Shown: positions 36,253 to 43,789 of the stretch, in pieces
How positions within the stretch are numbered: the stretch's first letter is position 1
How the letters are laid out: every line of letters starts with the position of its first letter
DNA from: Planctomycetota bacterium
GTDB lineage: Bacteria > Planctomycetota > Planctomycetia > Pirellulales > UBA1268
Direction: 5' to 3'
Assembly: GCA_016872555.1 (NCBI GenBank)
Contig: VGZO01000001.1
Span: forward strand, 62,001-126,000
DNA: 64,000 bases
Made by a program: the position numbers and the translations under genes
Notes under the pieces: generated by a model
Told to the model about the DNA's origin: nothing
Seen by the model: the letters and a program-made list of their open reading frames with translations, nothing else
Database searches by the model: none

Positions 36253-36828
36253 ATGCGGGCAGCCGGCGGGCAGACACCACGAGCGGTTCGGTCGGCGCCG
36301 CCTGCGGCGGCCTGGCGGGTCGTCGGTTTCGACCCCGGCCTCGACGTCACCGGCTACGGCGTCGTCGAATGTGCCCCGGGCCTGGTCCGGCTGATCGAGG
36401 CCGGCACGGTGCGGTCGCGCGGGACGGCGATCGAGGACCGGCTCGCCAGCCTCCACGCCGGTGTCGCCGAGGTGCTTGCCGACCTCCGCCCCGCGGCCCT
36501 GGCGATCGAACAGATCTTCGTCCACTCGCGGTTTCCCCGCACGGCCGTGCTCATGGGCCACGCCCGTGGGGTGATCTGCCTGGCCGCCGCCCAGGCCGCC
36601 TTGGCAGTCCACCACTATCCGCCGGCCCGTGTGAAGCGGCTGCTCACCGGCAGCGGTCGCGCCGACAAGTCGCAGATGCAGCGCGCGGTGCAGCGCGAGC
36701 TCGGCCTCGCCGGCCCGCCGCAGCCGGCGGATGCCGCCGACGCCCTCGCGGTGGCGCTGGCCGACTGGCACCTGCGGCTGCGGCTGGACCTGCTCGGCTG
36801 CCCCCGCGCGGAGACGACACGGGAATGA
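36253..36828 (+). CDS. ruvC: Crossover junction endodeoxyribonuclease RuvC
   Basis: A 191-residue Holliday-junction resolvase. The catalytic acids are visible: Asp27 in G-F-D-P-G-L-D-V-T-G-Y-G, Glu86 in A-I-E-Q-I-F, and the late D-A-A-D-A-L-A-V-A-L pair. It cuts four-way junctions in concert with RuvAB. The first 20 residues are an Ala/Pro-rich extension before the RNase H fold. The ATGA overlap with ruvA (36825) shows translational coupling. It sits just after the 14-bp tandem repeat. Confidence 0.95.
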   Translation: MRAAGGQTPRAVRSAPPAAAWRVVGFDPGLDVTGYGVVECAPGLVRLIEAGTVRSRGTAIEDRLASLHAGVAEVLADLRPAALAIEQIFVHSRFPRTAVLMGHARGVICLAAAQAALAVHHYPPARVKRLLTGSGRADKSQMQRAVQRELGLAGPPQPADAADALAVALADWHLRLRLDLLGCPRAETTRE

Positions 36829-37454
36829 TCAAGCGCCTCACCGGAGTGCTCGAGCGCGTCGAACCGGCGACCATCGATCTGGCCGTCGGGGCGGTCGTCC
36901 ACGAGCTGCTCGTCCCCGACCTGGTGCGCCGCGAACTGCAGGGGCGTACCGGCACGACCGTGACGCTCCACTGCCTGGAGTTCCTCGAGGGCACGCCGGG
37001 GCGCGGAAATCTCGTGCCGCGGCTGGTCGGTTTCCTCTCCGAAGTCGAGCGCGAGTTCTTCGATCTCGTCTGCGAGGTCGACGGCGTCGGGGTCCGCAAG
37101 GCGCTGCGGGCGATGGTCAAGCCGGTCGGCGAGATCGCCACGGCGATCGAGGAGCAGGATGCCGCGACCCTGGCGACGCTCCCCGGGATCGGCGCCGCGA
37201 CCGCCGAACGGATGATCGCCAAGCTCCGCCGGCGGATGCCGAAGTTCGCCCTCGCCGTGCAGCGGGCGCTGCCGGCCGGCGGCCCCGTGGGGGGCGACGT
37301 GCTCGCCGAGACCCTCGCCGTGCTCCGCTCGATCGGCCACTCCGAGAGCGACGCGCGGCGCCTCGTCGACGGGCTGCGCGACGCCAAGAAACCGTGGCGC
37401 GATCCCCAGGAGGCACTCGAGGCGATCTACCGCCAGGGGCAGCGCCGGCCATGA
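36825..37454 (+). CDS. ruvA: Holliday junction branch migration protein RuvA
   Basis: A 209-residue RuvA. The N-terminal OB domain (M-I-K-R-L-T-G-V-L, ...H-E-L-L-V-P) is followed by tandem helix-hairpin-helix motifs, V-D-G-V-G-V-R-K-A-L and L-P-G-I-G-A-A-T-A-E-R-M (about residues 80-130), and a C-terminal domain III (V-L-R-S-I-G-H-S-E-S-D-A-R-R). It tetramerises on the junction and loads RuvB. One OB-domain feature is odd: the usual R-x-E-D-x-x-L-Y-G-F stretch reads R-G-N-L-V-P-R-L-V-G-F here. It overlaps ruvC by ATGA. Confidence 0.93.
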   Translation: MIKRLTGVLERVEPATIDLAVGAVVHELLVPDLVRRELQGRTGTTVTLHCLEFLEGTPGRGNLVPRLVGFLSEVEREFFDLVCEVDGVGVRKALRAMVKPVGEIATAIEEQDAATLATLPGIGAATAERMIAKLRRRMPKFALAVQRALPAGGPVGGDVLAETLAVLRSIGHSESDARRLVDGLRDAKKPWRDPQEALEAIYRQGQRRP

Positions 37455-37516
37455 CCGCCGGACGCTGGAACGGGTAAGCTCGGGCCGGTGGCACGACCCC
37501 GACACGGAGGCGAGCG

Positions 37517-38554
37517 ATGAGCGGCGGACGGGAGGTCACGGTGCGGCCTGAAGCGGTGGAGACGAGCGGCTCCACCGACCCGGCCGACCGCGATCTCCGC
37601 CCGCAGCGGATGGCCGAGATGATCGGCCAGCGCGAGGTCCACGAGCGGCTGGGGATCGCCGTCGACGCCGCGCGGAAGCGCGGCGAGGTCCTCGGCCACA
37701 TCCTCCTCGACGGCCCTCCCGGCCTCGGCAAGACCACGTTCGCGACCTGCATCCCGCGCGAACTGGGCACGACGCTGCAGATCGCCAGCGGAGCGGCGCT
37801 GTCGGCCCCCAAGGACCTGATGCCCTACCTCACCAACTGCACCGAGGGGTCGGTGCTGTTCATCGACGAGATCCATCGCCTGCCGATCGCGGTCGAGGAA
37901 TTCCTCTATCCGGCGATGGAGGATTTCCGCGTCGACTTCACCTGGGGTGAGGGAGTGGCGGCGCGGACGATCAACATGCCGCTGCGGCCGTTCACGCTCG
38001 TCGGGGCGACGACCCGGTCAGGCCTGATCTCGGCGCCGCTCCGCGACCGGTTCCAGATGCGCGAGCACCTCGACTTCTATTCCGTCGACGAACTGGCCGA
38101 GATCGTCCGACGGTCGGCCGCCCGGCTGCAGATGCCGATGGACGACGCCAGCGCCGTCGAGATCGCCCGCCGCAGCCGGGGCACGCCGCGGCTGGCCAAC
38201 AACCGGCTGCGCTGGATCCGCGACTACTCCACCAGCCGCGCGGGCGACCGTCTCGACCTCGGCATCACGCGCCAGGCCCTCGACATGCAGGGGATCGACA
38301 CGATCGGGCTCGACTCGTTCGACCGCCGCTACCTGGAGACGATCCAGCGGGTGTTCGGCGGCGGTCCGGTGGGGATCGAGGCGATCGCCCACACGATGAG
38401 CAGCGCCGCCGACACGCTCGAATCGGACGTCGAGCCGTTCCTGCTCCGCTGCGAACTGGTGATCCGCACCCCCCGCGGCCGCCAGCTCACCTCCCGCGGC
38501 GAGGAGCATCTCGGGGGCAAACCGGTCTCCGGCGGCCAGACGCGGCTGTTTTGA
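37517..38554 (+). CDS. ruvB: Holliday junction branch migration ATPase RuvB
   Basis: A 345-residue AAA+ motor. Walker A is D-G-P-P-G-L-G-K-T-T, Walker B is F-I-D-E-I-H-R, and sensor and Arg-finger regions read G-A-T-T-R-S-G-L and L-R-D-R-F, followed by the winged helix. It pumps DNA through the RuvA-bound junction. Small departures from the family consensus are present: C-T-E-G-S-V-L-F for the usual D-V-L-F, and P-R-L-A-N-N-R-L-R in the R-S-R-G-T-P-R-I-A region. They leave the core motifs intact. It starts 62 bases after ruvA in the same operon; TAAGCT at 37475 could be an internal -10. Confidence 0.94.
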   Translation: MSGGREVTVRPEAVETSGSTDPADRDLRPQRMAEMIGQREVHERLGIAVDAARKRGEVLGHILLDGPPGLGKTTFATCIPRELGTTLQIASGAALSAPKDLMPYLTNCTEGSVLFIDEIHRLPIAVEEFLYPAMEDFRVDFTWGEGVAARTINMPLRPFTLVGATTRSGLISAPLRDRFQMREHLDFYSVDELAEIVRRSAARLQMPMDDASAVEIARRSRGTPRLANNRLRWIRDYSTSRAGDRLDLGITRQALDMQGIDTIGLDSFDRRYLETIQRVFGGGPVGIEAIAHTMSSAADTLESDVEPFLLRCELVIRTPRGRQLTSRGEEHLGGKPVSGGQTRLF

Positions 38555-38636
38555 GGGTGCCAGGGGGCACGCTGCAGCGGCGGCAAAGCCCCGCTCGCGG
38601 CGAAACGAGCGCCGTCGGGCCATCGCGGGGCTGCGT

Positions 38637-38666
38637 TTGACCCTGCGGAGCGGTCACGACTACACT
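38637..38666 (+). promoter_or_regulatory. Sigma70-type promoter of rpmF-fabD
   Basis: TTGACC (38637-38642), 18-base spacer, TACACT (38661-38666). Both boxes are close to consensus and lie 43 bases before ATG 38710 of rpmF. Confidence 0.6.
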
Positions 38667-38709
38667 CCGCGGTTCCCCCGATCGACGGTTTTTTCGTGTC
38701 AGGTGCGCC

Positions 38710-38889
38710 ATGGCCGTTCCCAAGCGACGTCAGTCGAACCAGAAAACCCGCTCCCGGCGTGCGCACGATTTCCTCGTGCCGCGGCAGTTGACGTTCTGTT
38801 CCAACTGCGGGAAGGCCGTGCCGACGCACCGGATCTGCGGGACGTGCGGCTACTACATGGGCCGCGCGGTCGTGAAGACCGAGGAATGA
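38710..38889 (+). CDS. rpmF: 50S ribosomal protein bL32
   Basis: A 59-residue basic protein that starts M-A-V-P-K-R-R-Q-S, the invariant bL32 start, and ends with a zinc-ribbon pair C-S-N-C and C-G-T-C (four Cys, all present). It is a surface protein of the large ribosomal subunit. It is followed four bases later by fabD, the common bacterial linkage of rpmF to fatty-acid genes; the plsX and fabH genes that usually lie between are absent here. It is short, so it is easily missed in automated ORF lists. Confidence 0.95.
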   Translation: MAVPKRRQSNQKTRSRRAHDFLVPRQLTFCSNCGKAVPTHRICGTCGYYMGRAVVKTEE

Positions 38890-38893
38890 CCAG

Positions 38894-39841
38894 GTGGGAC
38901 AGGCAGCGCACGCCGCGCCGGCGCTGAACGACCCTCCCGCGGCGACGGCGCTGCTGTTTCCCGGTCAGGGCGCGCAGTCGGTCGGGATGCTCGGCGCGTG
39001 GTGCGACGTTCCCGAGGCACTCGATCTGTTCGATCGCGCCAGTGCGCTCCTCGGCTACGACCTCGCCGAAGTCTGCCGCAACGGCCCGGCCGCACGGCTC
39101 GATTCGACGGCCGTGAGCCAGCCGGCGATCCTCGTCACCAGCCTCGCGGCGCTCGAGGTCCTGCGGCGCCGCCCCGGGGGGCTGCCCCCGGCCCTGGTCG
39201 CCGTCGCCGGCCTGTCACTCGGCGAATACACCGCGCTGTCGTTCGCGGGTGCCCTGCAGTTCGAGGACGCCGTCCGCCTCGTCGACGCGCGGGGCCGGGC
39301 GATGCAGGACTGCGCCGACGCCACTCCCGGCGGGATGGTGGCCGTGCTCGGGCTGGAGCGCGAGCAGGTCGCCGGGCTGTGCGCGGCCCACCGCGACGGC
39401 GACGTGCTCGCCGTGGCCAACGTCCTCTGCCCCGGCAACGTCGTCGTCAGCGGCGGGCTGGCGGCCTGCGACCGTCTCGCCGCGGCCGCCACCGCCGCCG
39501 GGGCGATGAAGTGCGTGCGGCTCGACGTCGCGGGTGCCTTCCACACGCCGCTCATGGGGCCGGCGCGCGAACGCTTCACCGCGGCCCTGGCGGCGACACC
39601 CATCGAGCCCCCGCGGATCGCGGTGATCAGCAACGTCGATGCCCGCCCGCACCACGACCCGAACGAGATCCGCGGCCTCCTGGCACGGCAGCTGGTCGGG
39701 GTGGTCGAGTGGCAGGCGTCGATGGAGCATCTGCTCGGTGCCGGAATCCGCACGATGGTCGAGGTCGGACCGGGCCGCGTGCTCCGCGGATTGATGAAGC
39801 GGATCGACCGCCGCGTGGCGGTCGCCGGCGTCTGTGATTGA
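38894..39841 (+). CDS. fabD: Malonyl-CoA:ACP transacylase
   Basis: A 315-residue FabD that moves malonyl groups from CoA to ACP. F-P-G-Q-G-A-Q is near residue 22, the active-site elbow is G-L-S-L-G-E-Y with Ser108 (the usual H at position two is L), and the base is His217 in A-F-H-T-P-L-M. It starts with GTG, four bases after rpmF, and ends with TGA at 39839-39841 just before fabG. An Arg in the malonyl-binding region follows in the D-A-R-G-R-A-M-Q stretch. The substitution of the elbow His is unusual but occurs in some homologues. Confidence 0.94.
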   Translation: MGQAAHAAPALNDPPAATALLFPGQGAQSVGMLGAWCDVPEALDLFDRASALLGYDLAEVCRNGPAARLDSTAVSQPAILVTSLAALEVLRRRPGGLPPALVAVAGLSLGEYTALSFAGALQFEDAVRLVDARGRAMQDCADATPGGMVAVLGLEREQVAGLCAAHRDGDVLAVANVLCPGNVVVSGGLAACDRLAAAATAAGAMKCVRLDVAGAFHTPLMGPARERFTAALAATPIEPPRIAVISNVDARPHHDPNEIRGLLARQLVGVVEWQASMEHLLGAGIRTMVEVGPGRVLRGLMKRIDRRVAVAGVCD

Positions 39842-39887
39842 CGGTGCGCTGCCGCGGAGCCGCGGCGGGGCCGAGGGGAGGGACCAG

Positions 39888-40667
39888 ATGGCCACCGAAA
39901 CCGGACAGCCCCCCGCCCGCCTGCGCGTCGACCTCACGGGGCAGGTGGCGATGGTCACCGGGGCCTCGCAGGGGATCGGCCGCGCGATCGCCGAGACGCT
40001 CGCCGCCAACGGCGCGACGGTCGCCCTCGTGGCCCGCTCGGCGGCCAAGCTCGACGAGGTCGCGGCCGCGATCCGTGCCGCCGGCGGTCGTGCCGAAAGC
40101 TTCCCCTGCGACGTGTCGAAGGCGGCCGACGTCGCCGCCGTCGTCGAGGCGGTCCATGCCGCGCTCGGTCGGATCGACATCCTCGTCAACAACGCCGGCG
40201 TGACGCGCGACACGCTCCTCCCGCGGATGAGCGACGAGGAGTGGGACGAGGTGATCGCCACCAATCTCCGCGGGCCGTTCCTGTTCACCCGGGCGGTGAG
40301 CCGGCCGATGATGCAGCAGCGCTACGGCCGGATCGTCAACGTGGCGAGCGTCTCCGGTCTGATCGGGAATCCCGGCCAGGCCAACTATTCGGCATCGAAG
40401 GCCGGCCTCGTCGGCCTGACGCGGACGGTCGCCAAAGAGCTGGCAGGGCGCAAGATCACCGTCAATGCCGTTGCCCCCGGCTTCATCGCCAGCGACATGA
40501 CCGCCGCCCTCGGTCCGGCGCTGCTCGACGAGGTGAAGAAGCGCGTGCCGGCGAAGCGACTCGGCGAGGCGTGGGAGGTTGCCGAGGCGGTGCTGTTCCT
40601 CGCGTCGCCGGCAGCGGCTTACGTGACGGCGCAGGTGCTGACCGTCGACGGCGGGTTGATCGGCTGA
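39888..40667 (+). CDS. fabG: 3-oxoacyl-ACP reductase
   Basis: A 259-residue short-chain dehydrogenase that reduces beta-ketoacyl-ACP with NADPH. T-G-A-S-Q-G-I-G-R is the dinucleotide loop, N-N-A-G-V-T-R the next, and the catalytic set is S (near V-A-S-V-S-G) with Y-S-A-S-K. T-V-N-A-V-A-P-G-F-I and a V-D-G-G C-terminus match FabG. I chose ATG 39888 because GGGGAGGG sits just upstream; a GTG at 39834 that overlaps the fabD stop would add 18 residues. It is part of the rpmF-fabD-fabG-acpP-fabF cluster. Confidence 0.94.
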   Translation: MATETGQPPARLRVDLTGQVAMVTGASQGIGRAIAETLAANGATVALVARSAAKLDEVAAAIRAAGGRAESFPCDVSKAADVAAVVEAVHAALGRIDILVNNAGVTRDTLLPRMSDEEWDEVIATNLRGPFLFTRAVSRPMMQQRYGRIVNVASVSGLIGNPGQANYSASKAGLVGLTRTVAKELAGRKITVNAVAPGFIASDMTAALGPALLDEVKKRVPAKRLGEAWEVAEAVLFLASPAAAYVTAQVLTVDGGLIG

Positions 40668-40849
40668 CCGCAGAGTCGCCTGCCGCCGAGCATCCGCCGC
40701 AGGTTCCGGGGCGCGGCCGGGGAATCTGGTCGTCGGGCGCCGCGAACGGCGGGGGCCGGGAACGGAAACGGCACCGCGGGGTTGGCTCGCCGACGGGTGT
40801 TTCCACGGGCGCGGCGAGTCCAGCCGCCGCCCTGGGGGCCCGGCGACCC

Positions 40850-40917
40850 GGGAAACCCCCGGCGTTTCCCGCGGTCGCCTGAGTGGACAAAGGCCATGGA
40901 GGGCTTTGTCCACGGAC
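40850..40917 (+). repeat. Two-hairpin intergenic repeat, copy 2
   Basis: It matches 6885-6952 with five mismatches, same orientation. Arm pairs are GGGAAAC (40850-40856)/GTTTCCC (40864-40870), and GTGGACAAAG (40883-40892)/CTTTGTCCAC (40904-40913), both perfect here. It lies between fabG and the acpP promoter. Confidence 0.85.
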
Positions 40918-40938
40918 AGTCAGGACCGCGCCGCGGTC

Positions 40939-40968
40939 TGGACACTGTCCCTGGGCAACGGGTATATC
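40939..40968 (+). promoter_or_regulatory. Probable acpP promoter
   Basis: TGGACA (40939-40944), 18-base spacer, TATATC (40963-40968). The -35 matches five of six, the -10 four of six. The leader before the acpP GTG is about 85 bases. Confidence 0.5.
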
Positions 40969-41060
40969 ACTTGCGGTCCATGGCCCGGTTCCAGCCGCCC
41001 CCAGACGGATTGGGGAGTCCGGCCGAGTGTCAGTCGACCGGATCGCGAGGAGAATACACG

Positions 41061-41300
41061 GTGGCTTCCGTCCAAGAACGGGTGATCGACATCGTCGCGT
41101 CGCAACTCGGCGTGAGCAAGGATCAAATCACCCCCCAGACCTCCTTCATCAACGATCTCGGTGCCGACTCGCTCGACACCGTCGAGTTGGTGATGGAGCT
41201 CGAAGAAGAGTTCGAGATCAACATCCCCGACGACGCTGCCGAGAAGATCCAGACGGTCGGGCAGGCGGTCGAGTTCATCGAGAAGCACCAGGCGGCCTGA
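41061..41300 (+). CDS. acpP: Acyl carrier protein
   Basis: A 79-residue acidic four-helix protein with the phosphopantetheine site [10 protein letters not shown], Ser37 being the attachment point, followed by [13 protein letters not shown]. It carries growing acyl chains for FabD, FabG and FabF. The start is GTG 41061, eight bases after a strong GAGGAG site. No alternative start is needed, because V-Q-E-R-V-I-D-I-V is the usual first helix. Codon use is strongly optimised, as expected for an abundant protein. Confidence 0.95.
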   Translation: MASVQERVIDIVASQLGVSKDQITPQTSFINDLGADSLDTVELVMELEEEFEINIPDDAAEKIQTVGQAVEFIEKHQAA

Positions 41301-41409
41301 TCGTTCCGGGCGGTCGTCCGCCCCGTGCCGTCGGTCGCTCCGGTGGATGACCCGGCGGCGTTTTCCGCCGTTGTGAGGGAGCGGTTTCGGGGATCTCCCG
41401 GGAGACGCG

Positions 41410-42648
41410 ATGAAGCGGCGCGTGGTGGTGACGGGGCTGGGCGTGGTGACGTCGCTCGGCAGGGCCATCGACACCTTCTGGGACCGGCTCGTGAGCGGCG
41501 CCAGCGGGGTTGGCCCGATCACGCTGTTCGACGTGACGGGGTTCCGCGTCCAGTTCGGCGGCGAGGTGCCCTGGCAGGGGGAGTCGGAGGGCATCGCCAA
41601 CCCCAAGGAGCTGCGCCGGCTCGACAGGTTCACCCAGTTCGCGATGGCCTCGGCGATCGACGCGGTGCGTGATTCGGGGATCGACTTCGCCACCGAGGAG
41701 CCGTACCGGTGCGGCGTCGCGATCGGCTCGGGGATCGGTGGGCTGTCGGAGTTCGAGGCCCAGCACGAGCGCCTGCTCACCAAGGGGATCGACAAGGTCT
41801 CGCCATTCACGATCCCGAAGCTGATGGTCAATTCGGCGAGCGGGCATGTCTCGTCGATGTACGGCATCAAGGGGCCGAACTTCGCCGTCGCCACCGCCTG
41901 CGCCAGCGCCGGCAACGCGATCGGCGAAGCGCTGCGGGTGATCCGCTCGGGGGACGCCGACGTGATGATCACCGGGGGGAGCGAGGCCGCCCTGACGCCG
42001 ATGGGGCTGGCCGGTTTCCAGAACATGCGGGCGCTGTCGTTCCGTACCGAGGCCCCCCAGGCCGCCAGCCGCCCCTTCGATCGGGACCGCGACGGCTTCG
42101 TGCTCGCCGAGGGGGCGGGCGTCGTGGTCCTCGAGGAGTACGAGCACGCCCGGCGCCGTGGCGCCCGGATCCACGGCGAGCTGCGCGGGTACGGCGCCAG
42201 CGGTGACGCCGGCCACATCACCCAGCCCGACGAAGAGGGGCGGGGAGCCGCCCGGGCGATGCGGATGGCGCTCGAGGACGCCGAGCTCGCGCCAGATGCC
42301 GTCGACTACATCAACGCCCACGGCACGAGCACGCCGCTGGGCGACAAAGCCGAGACGGTCGCCATGAAGCACGTCTTCGCCGCCCACGCGGCGCGGCTGG
42401 TGATCTCGAGCACCAAGAGCCAGCTCGGCCACACGCTCGGCGCCAGCGGGGGCATCGAACTGGTGGCCTGCGCGCTGTCGCTGGGGCGCGGCGTGATCGC
42501 CCCGACGATCAACCTCGACAACCCCGACCCGGACTGCGACCTCGACTACACGCCCAACGTCGCCCGCGAGGCCCGTGTGAGGGTGGCGATGAGCAACAGT
42601 TTCGGGTTCGGCGGCCACAACGCGTCGTTGGTGCTCGCGCGCGTGTGA
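41410..42648 (+). CDS. fabF: Beta-ketoacyl-ACP synthase II
   Basis: A 412-residue KAS II with a complete triad: Cys164 (codon at 41899-41901) in A-T-A-C-A-S-A-G, His in N-A-H-G-T-S-T-P-L-G-D, and His in K-S-Q-L-G-H-T-L-G-A-S-G. It elongates acyl-ACP with malonyl-ACP. It starts 109 bases after acpP and is followed by a secreted protein gene and a Cys-less paralogue. The C-terminal N-S-F-G-F-G-G-H-N motif is intact. Confidence 0.96.
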   Translation: MKRRVVVTGLGVVTSLGRAIDTFWDRLVSGASGVGPITLFDVTGFRVQFGGEVPWQGESEGIANPKELRRLDRFTQFAMASAIDAVRDSGIDFATEEPYRCGVAIGSGIGGLSEFEAQHERLLTKGIDKVSPFTIPKLMVNSASGHVSSMYGIKGPNFAVATACASAGNAIGEALRVIRSGDADVMITGGSEAALTPMGLAGFQNMRALSFRTEAPQAASRPFDRDRDGFVLAEGAGVVVLEEYEHARRRGARIHGELRGYGASGDAGHITQPDEEGRGAARAMRMALEDAELAPDAVDYINAHGTSTPLGDKAETVAMKHVFAAHAARLVISSTKSQLGHTLGASGGIELVACALSLGRGVIAPTINLDNPDPDCDLDYTPNVAREARVRVAMSNSFGFGGHNASLVLARV

Positions 42649-42740
42649 CGGTCCGGCAAACCGGCCTGGAGGGTGTGCGCGGGGGGCTGTATCGTCCCCC
42701 GCGGCCGGACCCGGATACCGGCCGGGCGCGAGGCACCGCG

Positions 42741-43736
42741 ATGGCGGTATGGCGGATCACCCCCGGAGCGTGCCTCGGCACCGTCGCGCTGGCCGCGGCG
42801 GCCCTGCTCGCGGCGCCCCCTGGCCGGTGCGATGGCCCGTTGCCCGCGGCGGCGGGGCAGGTGTGGCAGGAGCACGACATCCGGCCGTTCACCGCCGCCG
42901 CCGGTCCCGGCAGCGAGCGCCACGTCGTCGATTGGATCCTCCAGGACACCGGCTATTCGACCTGGCACGGGAGCGTCGTCGCCGCGCTGTCCGCCGACGC
43001 CACGGCCGTGCGCTGCTTCCACCAGCCTCCCGTCCAGGAGCGAGTCGGCGAGACCGTGGCCCGATTCGTCGCGGGCTCGGCAGCACCGCACCGGTTCGCG
43101 ATCCGGGTCGTCGGCGTCAAGGACCCCGGGTGGCGCGTCTCGCTCCGCGGGCTGTTGCAGCCGATCCCGGCGGCGACCCCGGGGGTGCAGGCCTGGATCG
43201 CCTCGCGCGAGGAGGCGGCCGTCGTCCTGGGAACCCTCCGCAAACGCCCCGACTTCGCCGAGTTGCCCACCGGGCCGGTGCTCGCCGCCAACGGCGTGCC
43301 GGCGGTCGTCAGCGGGGGGCGGTCGCGACCGTACCTGCGCGACCTCACGCCGCGCCCCGAGGTCTGGCCGGGCTGGCAGCCGTTGTCGGCCAGTTGCGAC
43401 GAGGGATTTTCGATCGACGTGCAACCGCTGCTGTCGACCGACATGGCCGGCGTCGAGGCGGTGATCCGCTGCCGGATCGACCAGGTGGAGCGAATGGCTC
43501 CGCTCCCGGTCGCCGTCGGCGGCACCGGACAGCGGGTGGAGCTCGAGGTCCCGCAGCTGGCGGCGGTGCGCGTCGGAGAGCGGATGCGCTGGCCGGCCGG
43601 CCGGGTGCTCGTCGTCGGCCTGGGGTTGGTCCCGTGGCCGGTTCCAGGGCAGAATGACGCCCCCGTGGTGTCGGCGGTCGCGCCGCGCACCGACGTGGTG
43701 GTGTTCATCGAGCCACGGCTCCGCGATCCGGGGTGA
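42741..43736 (+). CDS. Secreted protein of unknown function
   Basis: A 331-residue protein with a signal peptide (about residues 1-31, cut near GRC-D). The mature part has a beta-rich C-terminus (about 215-330) with the regular pattern V-E-L-E-V-P-Q-L, V-I-R-C-R-I-D-Q-V, R-V-G-E-R-M-R-W, which hints at an immunoglobulin-like or secretin-type fold; I cannot name the domain. A type II/III secretin is unlikely at this size. The ATG at 42741 has GAGG upstream; a GTG at 42645 overlapping the fabF stop would add 32 residues ahead of the signal. It lies between the fabF pair and may be in their operon. Confidence 0.62.
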   Translation: MAVWRITPGACLGTVALAAAALLAAPPGRCDGPLPAAAGQVWQEHDIRPFTAAAGPGSERHVVDWILQDTGYSTWHGSVVAALSADATAVRCFHQPPVQERVGETVARFVAGSAAPHRFAIRVVGVKDPGWRVSLRGLLQPIPAATPGVQAWIASREEAAVVLGTLRKRPDFAELPTGPVLAANGVPAVVSGGRSRPYLRDLTPRPEVWPGWQPLSASCDEGFSIDVQPLLSTDMAGVEAVIRCRIDQVERMAPLPVAVGGTGQRVELEVPQLAAVRVGERMRWPAGRVLVVGLGLVPWPVPGQNDAPVVSAVAPRTDVVVFIEPRLRDPG

Positions 43737-43789
43737 CACCGTCCCCCGCGGCCGCCCTCCCGTGGTCGCCCTCCCGGGGATCGTGCCCG

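Larger units (their letters stand above)
40668..41060. other. fabG-acpP intergenic region
   Basis: About 390 bases. 40668-40849 holds no recognised element. 40850-40917 is copy 2 of the two-hairpin repeat. 40939-40968 is a promoter-like pair. 40969-41060 is the acpP leader with a strong ribosome site. The repeat could act as a processing or termination signal between fabG and acpP, but no T-run follows its stems. Confidence 0.5.
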
